Below, piece by piece: positions 19,451-27,561 of a stretch of 27,561 nucleotides of DNA (its first letter is position 1; every line of letters begins with the position of its first letter). The notes under the pieces were generated by a model, which saw only the letters and a list, made by a program, of their open reading frames with translations, was not told where the DNA came from and searched no databases. Both the position numbers and the translations under genes were made by a program. The stretch comes from Ectocarpus siliculosus (Eukaryota; Sar; Phaeophyceae; Ectocarpales; Ectocarpaceae): positions 92,371 through 119,931 of the forward strand of contig FN648558.1 of the NCBI GenBank assembly GCA_000310025.1, in the 5' to 3' direction.

Positions 19451-20820
19451 TTGGCATTTGTTTTCCTATTTTCTTGAGTTTTGGTGTTGGGCTTTGTGAT
19501 GACGTCACTGGTGTAGTAGAGAGACGCGACAGAGATGTCTGCGGCTACCCTGGGTGCCTTGATTGTGTGCTGCATCGTGGAAGACCCCTTCAATGTGGAA
19601 CGCTTTCTAGTCAGTGTCAATGTTTACACCGTGCTTCGCAGAGACGATTCGGGACAGACCCGGGTGATTGTCAAATGGGCTTTGGTAGGATGTTCTCTTT
19701 CACTCCCCGTACAACGGCTGCGTTTTCTTTATCATTTCCACGCCTACCGTGTGAATATTTTGTTCAAGAACGAAAGGGTTTATAGCTCCACATCGCGTCA
19801 ACGTTGAAGTGAGAAATATGAGGTTGCATTTTAGGTGGTGGTAGAAGATGGTTGATCTACTTTATTAAGTGTTGTCATCTGGGCTTTACGTACACTCTGT
19901 TAAATACTGGGACTTCGTATATCTCTACTGGGGGGAGTTTTTTTTTTTTTGCATGTGCATGTTGAACCATATCTCGCACTGGAGACTCACTCACCGGATT
20001 CATACAGCATCAGAAGGCTACTTACACCTCTGGTTGTAAGTTTTCGATCGGCTATGTCTCGGTACGGTACCCTAGAGAGCACCATGATTTCATGATGGGA
20101 AACGGTCTATCAGACCCGCCGGCACAACACAAAGACCCCTCCGTTACCTGGCTTATTTTGTGCCATAGAACTCACTGCTGTGTATGTTTTTGTTCCCGCG
20201 CATGTGCACCTCATCCCCTGCCCTTGCTCCACTGCTGCCGCTGCGACGAATTTTGCTGCTGTTGAGGATATATGCCCAGTGTATTGAAAACTTTAGTTTG
20301 TGCCTCAATATCAATTTTTGGCCACTGCAGACCTCCGCTGAGAAATCGTGGAAAATGCTCCGAAGTTGGGTCTCTAGCTTAGTAGCTTCAGTACAACGTG
20401 GTAACGCGCACATCTAATGCCCACAAACCAAAAGCTGTCAACATGTTCCGTCTCAGGTAGGCCATCCTTCGTTGATTTCAACGGTTTCTCTCAAGTCAAT
20501 TTTGTTGATCATGTGATGTGTTTGGCAGCGGCGGAGCTTAATCATATTGTTTCGATATCGGTAAAACCAAACATCTTGATGTGTTTTTTTTGTCATCGGT
20601 CTTCGTTACTCTCTCTTGTGTCTTTGTTCGAAGTCTCGTCAGGTGACGGTATTGAAAAAGGCAACAGAGAAACCATCAACACCGACAGCGTACACAGCTT
20701 TGTGCGTCGAGAGTGCGTGAAATACCGCACGAAACATCCCCAGGGATCTTCATGGGTTTGTGATGATTTGTCTGAGTCTCGCCAAGGTTTAGCCCTGAAC
20801 AAAATTTTGAATAAGGGACC
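19451..20820. other. About 1.4 kb without a supported gene
   Basis: Contains a T12 tract near 19939. ORFs of 77-140 codons (20153-20839) show no domain. This is presumably intergenic and includes the promoter region of the plus-strand glycosyltransferase gene. Confidence 0.4.
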
Positions 20821-20908
20821 ACCATGGCTCCAGCTGTGAGTGACTTTGGATCATTAAAACAATTATTATTTTCCTTGCGGTGTTGCTGCTGTCGCAGGTG
20901 GTGTCGTA

Positions 20909-23900
20909 ATGACCTCGTACCGTGGTCATCGCGGACCTTTTCGGGTGGGGTTGCTTGTGTTCGCAATGGCCTCCTGGCGTCTGCTTTTGACGACGGGGAC
21001 GGAGACAGACACGTTGCCGTCCCCGAGCATTGGCGGCGAGCACTCAAACTCGAACGACGGGCCACTGAAGAGGGATACAGTCTCGCCTTTCATAGCACAA
21101 GTTGCTTCCACGGGAACTCGTTCCCCACAAGATGACTCATCTGATGGAAATGGCAGAAATCCCCAGTCGTCGGGTTCACGGGCGAATGCTGTGTGGGGGG
21201 AGCTTCTCGAGGCAAGAGGGCACCCCCCGTGTTCGAACCCGCCGTTCAAAGAGGTCAGCTCCGCCCTCGTTCATATACTCTGTACCTGGTTGCTTGTCCC
21301 GATTTGCTCACATCTGGGACTAACGCGCGTCTATGCTCCAAGCGAAAATTTTGTTCACGCAGTTGCTTCCGGGCGCGTACTATTGCGTTCTTCTGTACAT
21401 CAGTGACATCTTGTTTCACGCTCCGTTTTTGACGCCCGCTGTTTCACTTCCTCGGTGCAGCTATCGAAACCGGCCAGTAGGGATCCACAATTCATTAACA
21501 TACGTCTCATTTTGGCGAAAAGGCTGAAACATGTTCTTCGATGGTCGGTTTGTTGACCCATCTTTGGGTTGCTCTGCTGCTCGAGTGTACCAGGGACTGC
21601 ACAAACTGGAGGACTGGGCTGACCTAGGCGAAGAAATGTCACACGTCCAGGGGGCGGTGGTGATCAGGCGGCCAGATCTAGTTGACGCGGATTCCCCCTC
21701 TTCCTTGCTGGCACCGGCCAAGAGCGTAAACTACGTGCCTACGCTACAATCCTACTTTTCTTTGTTCAAGAGCTCCTTCATTCCCGGGTAGGGGTTGGTA
21801 TTGACAGAGGAAACTGGTAGATACTTAGCAGAGATTCGCATGCGCAGCACTGTCATGAAATCAAGTCGACGAATCCCGCATGTCGCAGTCGAAAAGTGCC
21901 AGCTGAATGTCGTCTCTGTGGCGATCCTGTTGTGTTTACGCCGCTTCGCCAGGATGATGCTCGAAGAACACAAAGGTCTCAAGGAAGAGATCAGGATCGG
22001 CCGTTTTCTCGATGCTGTACGGCAAGGAGACGATTCGGCGGGAGTGTGAGTGTCTCATGACAACTGTATGGTACTTGGCACCGCCGTGAACATCAGGGTA
22101 TGAAATACTTCGTAGTGTGCCTTCCTCACCGGGCGATGCAGCTTCTCCTAGCTACGATACCAAGACATGAGGCCAGAGGTACAGGCTGTGGCTGGCACCT
22201 TGGCGGCAGTCACAGACTAAGCGGGTTGTACAGGGGTTATGCAAGGCGCAATCAACCTCTGAAATTATGATGCATACTTGGCGGGGTGTGTAGCGGATTG
22301 CACAACCAAATTTCTTACGCCGCTTGTGCGAGGGGACTGCAACGTAGTTTTTTTCTAATCGAAAACTTGATCGTCGGCCGTCAAGGCAAACGTCTACAAC
22401 CCACAACCACGTTTTTATTTTTTTACAGAATGCGTTGATCGATTCAGTTTTTCAGAAGTCGCGATTGCTTTGCACGATTCGACCCAAACGGTGTCTCGAG
22501 GCTCGGCACAAAAGTTTCAAACCAAGTTTGTCGGAGATTCAAACAGTCGGCGTCAATCTGGAGTTGTTTCGACAAAGTCGTGTTCCTGAGGATTACGTCA
22601 AACTGAGTGCAGCCAATTACACCTCGGTATGTGTCAACACGAATATATTGTCAAGTACCGTTCTCGCATCTGAACACACTAACTGCGTGACAACATTGGA
22701 GCGTCATTCGTAAGCCGCCAAGATATGAAAAGTATTTGTTTCATGCCGCGCTTCGAAAATTGTGTTTTTTGTGTGCAATACATGAACGTATATAGAAGTC
22801 ACCACCAGAAACATTAACGCCGACTGGATCCCTGAAAAACACATTCGGATGGGGGGTAGGAAGGGGTTTCAAATCAAGGAGCACATCGCTGTAGAGGAGT
22901 TACACCGAAGAGTTTTTGTTTTCAGGACCCAGAGAGTGGCTGCCAGCAAAACGGCGAAGAACACCCGATTCTTCTAGCCAAATGTCGAAGCATATTTGAC
23001 TCCATCGCCCTTAGCGGGAGGATACGGTCCACTTCAAATCGTTTCGATGTATGCTTTGGGCTCAAAAGACTCCCACAGCATACTAGCTGTAATCGCGTTG
23101 AGTCAATTTGTGGATTGGTGCAGCAGGAGTTACTGAAAGTCAGCTAGAGTACACTGTGGCCCCCGGCGTGAACTGTCCCCCCATATTTGAATGAAAATGT
23201 GCAGAGGAGTAGAATCGCTCAGGTTCGACTTTTTTGACTACCCGTAGCTTCCTCTCGAGGCACGTGTACACACTCAGACACCACGCCAGCCAGGCTTTCT
23301 CAGTCAACCTTATCTTTGCCCGACCTGAAGGTATTTGAGTGCGAACTGGGTTAACACAGACGAGGTGGCGAAGCGTGCGAATGGCAGCTACGAGAGTATT
23401 CCGACAGTCACAAGTATGGCGGACGTGTACTTCAACTCCTTCGGGTTCTTCTGGAATGACAAGGTGCACCTTTCCCGATCGAAGATGACCTTCAGCTCTT
23501 CGTACTTCATGTATCAACACGCGCGTTTTCACGCATATGGTGTGACTCGAGTGCAGTATGCATTGAGCAAGTCGATACCTGCAGTATTGGAGTCCTCAAA
23601 TTCGTTTTTAATTTTTTCAGAACGGACGGCGGTGTACTGCCGACCACGTCAAATCGAATCGTGCATTCTCAAATTCTTCGCTGTTTTGCAGGACTCTGTG
23701 GTGCCCAACGCTTGCCTGTCAAGACAATTAGGCAATATCTTCAACCGGAGCGTCCCGCTCGACATCGAGAGCTTTGAAAAGGTACACTGGCTATTGATAA
23801 ACAAATGTAAGCAAGGTATTGGTATTCCAAGTTTGACCACAAGCTTTGAAGTGCAGGTTCATATATTGGCAAGGGTCCCAGGACAAAGCCTGCTCAAAAA

Positions 23901-26280
23901 GTGTCATGTAATCGTGAGTCACGAGGGTATCGCAAGTACATGGTGCGCCCGTGCAGGCGGTCCGCTTTATCAAGCTGCTTCGATGCGTTTGGTTCCCTTT
24001 TCTCTCAGGTGGTGGTGCTCACGCAGGGGTATGGAGACTCGTACTACCACTTTGTTGTGGAAAGCCTATCCCGACTACCCGTCGTGCTTGACGTTCTTAA
24101 AGAAAACCCCGACATCCAGGTACGTTCAGCGTAGTGCAGACAGGTCTATGCGCCCGGCGGGAGCCTTAGGCCATGGAAGAAATTGTGGAATGACAACACC
24201 TCCAATCGCCAATCAACGCCGTCGACGGCGTACAACAGCTTTCACATAGTTAGTGTGTGGATGCTGAGGCAGGAAAGTAAGAGTGGCTGCGATGCTTCGA
24301 CGTACGATAAATAGCCATCCCGAGTTCATGTAAAGCAACTTTTGTTGTTTATGCTGCTGTATTTCATGCAATTTCGTTTTTCAGTGTTTTCCTCGTGGAG
24401 AACTTGGTACAGCGTTAAGGGTGCACAAACTGGCTGTTTTGCGCTCCTCTCTAAAGGTCCTTGTTTCAGACACTATACAGCCTCAAGGCGCTTGGCCAAC
24501 TTGCGTTTTCGACTCCATCACGTGATTCCCGTCTTGTGTTCAGAACACGAGTCTGTTGCAGTCGTGAGAGGGAGACTCCCCAAAATTTCAAAGTAGTAGA
24601 CTACCGTAATCTCCTTTGTCATCCCCTCCCCACACCCAAGTTCGCCGGTAAAGGAGTTAAAACTTGTCGTACACCCGGGGAAGATGGCTTTTTGGGAAAA
24701 ACAAATTGATGCCGCCTTCGAGGTTAGGTTTTACGCGCGGTATCCCCCCGGGGTACCGTTGGATGGGGGACCAGTTTGACAGTTTTGGGGGCCCTAAAGC
24801 ATCAAGATCACGTCTGCAGTGAATTTCTGCATTTCAGGTGGGACATGCACGCACGCGTGTTCAGCATAGTGTTCGCGATATTTTGCGCTTGTAGACGATT
24901 TCATAGCGGCGGCACAGCTGCGTGCTCTCCTGCTTCCTCTCCCTCCCGAAATCATGCTCGTAGATTTTATCCGTCGGTACTTTCCGAAGTTGCTAGGGAA
25001 CAAGAGTGGGCGGCTATGTCTTTCATATTCACCCGGGGTACGGGTATTTAAAAAAACAAAATCTATCCCCTCCCCGAAGGTCGACAAAGGATATTACGGT
25101 ATGCATCACATCCCTATATCCGTTCTTCTGTATGCCGCGTTCGTCCGTGGTCTTAACTTGCTTCCCGTCGGTAACTTGCCTGGTCCATCGTGATTTCATT
25201 TCACAACCGACGCCAACGCTTGGTGGTCGACGTGAGAAGGTCGCCGTGCCCCGTCGCCGCGACAGTAGCAAGGAATACATTTATCAGTTCCTGGAGCTGC
25301 TCGGTGTAGCAAGAGAGCGCGTCCGATTTGTGAGGAAGGTGAGACCCAGTCAGCTGTCTGGTTATTGTGATCCAAGAAATTGGTGGATGTGAGATGAGCG
25401 TTTGGGATTCGCGGACGAGGTCGACGTATAATTTTCAAATTATATGGCGGTGAGTTGGTGAGCTGTTGCACTATGCTGGGAAATTGAGTGGTGTCGGTCA
25501 GGGCGCGGATGAAGAAAGGGTTGGCTTTGGAAAACCCCCGAAGCCGCCGACGTTGCTACAGCCAATTTCAGCAGTTGAGGCTAAAAACAAACTCCCATGT
25601 TACTTTCTATCAGCGAAGATGCGACTCATGCAGTGCGGATCTCACCGGGTCATTCGTTTATGTACTTGGACAACCAATGCAGGGTTCAATCTGACCGCAG
25701 CACAGCAGCTTGTGCTTGCGGTACGGTGAATTCGCCAACCGGGCCCGCTCCTTGAACCGCCCCTTGCCCACGTGGATAGAAGAGGAGTGTTTCACGCATC
25801 TTTCAATGGCTCGACCGCAGTTTCACGTCATCAAATCCGAACCGTTAACGCAGAAAACTTTTTCATTGTAAGGGGCGCGAATGCCGTCCCTCGACAGAAA
25901 TGTTCCAACGTTCCTACCGTCAGTGTTCCGCCGAAGACCGCAGTTCTGAAGACCCCGAACGTCTCACAAACGACCCCTCCCTCAACGCACAACCGCGGCT
26001 CTGACGCAATTTTGCTCCGGACCGGCTCTCTGACAATCACTTTCTCCATCCACACTTGGGGGATTTCAGAGTCCCGGTTGCTTAATAGTTACCCTCCTGC
26101 TCTTGTCTTTCTTGATATTTTTTACCAGGTTCACGCAGGCCTTGCTATTATTCCTTCCTCGACAGTGTGCTTTAGGGCAAACGCGGCGCCGATCACCATG
26201 CTGAGGCACGCCCTCTTGCAGGTTAGAATCAGTGTAAGCTTAACGCCACATGAAAGGCACATATACTGGAGTGTTTCAAT
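20909..26280 (+). CDS. GT61 (DUF563)-like glycosyltransferase, multi-exon, type II membrane protein
   Basis: Probable exons: 20909-21253 (115 residues; basic start, hydrophobic anchor about 11-28 FRVGLLVFAMASWRLLL, then a low-complexity stem); 21594-21787; a third exon starting near 21848 or 21889 and ending near 22043-22045, frame uncertain; 22429-22626; 22926-23026; 23331 or 23340 to 23463; 23692-23781; 24009-24119. From 22429 onward the phases agree and acceptors are strong (TTTTTTTACAG, TTTTGTTTTCAG, GCTGTTTTGCAG, CTTTTCTCTCAG). The 24009 exon encodes LTQGYGDSYYHFVVESLSRL, the family's conserved YYHF-type block. An exon ending at 25338 (FLELLGVARERVRFVRK|GTGAGA) fits the next block. Later exons are unclear. 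GT61 enzymes are Golgi or ER inverting transferases adding xylose, arabinose or GlcNAc; acceptor unknown here. Identity is moderately secure, boundaries are not. Confidence 0.55.
24009..24119 (+). other. Core GT61 exon (37 codons)
   Basis: Bounded by CTTTTCTCTCAG| and CAG|GTACGT, phase 0 at both ends. It encodes VVVLTQGYGDSYYHF, then VVESLSRLPVVLDVLKENPDIQ. The aromatic-aromatic-His-Phe motif followed by an amphipathic helix with acidic and Leu-Arg-Leu-like spacing is the most diagnostic part of the gene. Confidence 0.7.
25225..25338 (+). other. Downstream GT61-like exon
   Basis: The frame reads KEYIYQFLELLGVARERVRF and ends VRK at the canonical donor AAG|GTGAGA. In GT61 proteins a fLelLGi...Rv block follows the HF-motif helix. 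The 5' boundary is uncertain: candidates are GACGTGAG| near 25232 (phase 0) and CGCGACAG| near 25266 (wrong phase for direct joining to 24119). A small exon may lie between, for instance after the strong acceptor TTTCTGCATTTCAG at 24837. Confidence 0.5.
25572..26280 (+). other. Candidate C-terminal exons of the GT61-like gene
   Basis: A segment ending at GCG|GTACGG (about 25724) reads GFNLTAAQQLVLA, resembling the nlt..eQ..l block before the family's HGAG motif. A strong acceptor (ATATTTTTTACCAG, 26130) opens a frame starting VHAGLAIIPSSTVCF that runs to ATG|GTAAGG at 26280. VHAGLA resembles VHGAGLA with one residue missing, which could mean divergence, a wrong splice choice or a decayed gene. 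Exon limits are unresolved. Confidence 0.3.
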
Positions 26281-27561
26281 GGTAAGGTGAGCATTTCGTT
26301 ATCCATGTGTTTTTCGACCTTGCGGCCAGTTTACATCTTGGCCGACTCCGAATCACCTGGGAACAGCATCGCGGTTTCTTTATGTTACGAATAATCTTTT
26401 CCGCCATGGATCGAAATTCGAAGTTGAGGACGAGAGCAAGATCACGAACTCTCCCTCAAGGTTCAGATTTGCACGGATGGGCAATATCAATAAAAAAACA
26501 AGATTGACCCGATTTTGCTGATTTCCCTTTAAACCTTCAGCGAAACTTGAAAGCGCACGAATATAACTCGAAATCCATGGTAGAACAGGGCATCGGTGAT
26601 GTTCTAAGACCGCGATGACAGCTGTATGTTTTCTCACAGACACGAGCATAAGATGATTCGGTCGTCAGCATGGCACGCTGCCCAAAGAAGAATTGTTTGT
26701 TGCCATCAAATAGCGGTCTCCCGACGTTGTGGTTGCCTGTCGTCGTGTTCGTTTGGGCTCAGTTCGTGTTCGATTGTGCAGTAGGTATTTCGCTGATGGT
26801 ACCTACTGTTAGTGGGGATCACCCGCAGGCTCCCTGGTCGCGAGACGCACAAGTTCACCAATGACGCAATTCTTGAATCATCAGATGCCAGTAAGCCCCG
26901 TCAATAGACCGAAGTAGAGCGTAGTTTGACAAACCAGCAATAGAAATCCCGATCGAGCTTTTTGTAACGACGCTTGCATGTGCTACAACAACATTTCGTT
27001 CCTAACTACCTCTTGACCCGACACCAGAAACGATGGTCGTTATTTTTCTGAAATCCCCTGGGATGACTAGCATCGTGTATATCCTCGCATTTAACTTTTC
27101 TAAAATAAGTTTCCCGCTTTGATTCCCATCATTCCATCGCAGCACCCCACGGGCTCCTCTTAGTTTCAATAGAACCCCAAAAATAGCCACAAGATGATTT
27201 TCTAAGGAATGTTGAAAGCCCACGTATTTCTTCTTACAGTTTTCTTAAGGGCAGTTTTTGCACTCTGTCGACGACAACTACAAACACACCCAGTCACAGG
27301 CGACCAACGGAGAAGCTAGATCAGGTGCAGCCAAAATGATTGGTGGTCACCACCCACCAGAATACATAACAACCGATTTCTTGGCGCTAGACCACGTATT
27401 AAGCTAGGGTGTGACAACAAGTATCCTATGCTTTCATCCACGTGTGCGTGGGGTAGCAGTCACCTGCTTCAATCAACAGGGAGACGCGTCAGTCTTGGTT
27501 GTTAACCGATGGAAACAAAAGTGTATTTTTACTTGGAAATTGAGGAAGTTGTCAAACGGCT
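26281..27561. other. Final 1.3 kb, no firmly supported gene
   Basis: May contain the 3' end of the GT61-like gene. Acceptor-like sites occur at about 26780 (TCGATTGTGCAG, followed by a frame with RYFADGTY) and about 27239 (TTCTTCTTACAG, followed by a frame that ends in TGA near 27340). Neither can be phased. A 73-codon minus-strand ORF (27002-27223) has no recognised motif. Confidence 0.35.

Noticed and set aside
19060-19785. 241-codon plus-strand ORF
   Set aside because: Most of it crosses the CCATGG block, where both strands are open; the peptide is repeat-derived with no domain.
20824-20898. ATG with strong context (ACCACCATGG) and GTGAGT...CGCAG as a first mini-exon plus 63-base intron of the GT61-like gene
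   Set aside because: Splicing gives a stop codon within a few residues; the ATG at 20909 gives an uninterrupted anchor and stem instead.
21225-21245. B-box-like GTTCGAACCC suggesting another tRNA
   Set aside because: No A-box at the right distance and it lies in the first exon of the glycosyltransferase gene.

Overview
This window looks like nuclear DNA from an intron-rich eukaryote. Two genes can be rebuilt only by joining phase-compatible exons across GT-AG introns. There are no operons, Shine-Dalgarno sites or dense long ORFs, and most of the sequence is repeats and mobile-element debris. A stramenopile or brown-alga-like alga is my best guess from GC content, intron style and protein families. 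That is an impression, not something the sequence proves.

Layout: (1) 1-515 is one arm of a roughly 0.5 kb inverted repeat; its partner is at 12190-12935. (2) 739-4217, minus strand, is a three-exon gene for a membrane-anchored SGNH/GDSL (PC-esterase-like) protein. Its 1.64 kb second intron holds a CCATGG-rich block, a TCTAGAA cluster, degenerate CCCTAA telomere-like repeats and an 11-bp-stem palindrome. (3) 4921-5106 is a dispersed repeat with an inverted copy at 18197-18370. (4) 6508-9239 is a degenerate element: about 260 bp direct repeats flank a frameshifted Gln/Pro/Ser/Ala-rich reading frame on the minus strand. (5) 9240-12180 holds a small palindromic MITE-like element, CCCA-type low-complexity DNA, a possible 67-residue charged ORF, a tandem array of about 250/224 bp units, and tRNA-like, SINE-like sequence. 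(6) 15023-17057 is a large inverted-repeat element. Inside it sits a 749 bp hAT-like non-autonomous transposon (15610-16358) with a perfect 8-bp target-site duplication. (7) 17058-20820 is mostly non-coding, with a second CCATGG-rich block at 19197-19450. (8) 20909 to about 26280, plus strand, is a many-exon gene for a Golgi-type glycosyltransferase resembling family GT61 (DUF563).

The two recognisable genes both encode predicted type II membrane (secretory pathway) proteins of families that act on glycans, one a candidate glycan esterase or acyltransferase and one a glycosyltransferase. A shared role in cell-surface polysaccharide metabolism is reasonable but inferred. I did not find a convincing new defence, mobile or regulatory system. 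The best-supported unusual items are the nested hAT-like element, the two CCATGG clusters, and the telomere-like sequence inside an intron.
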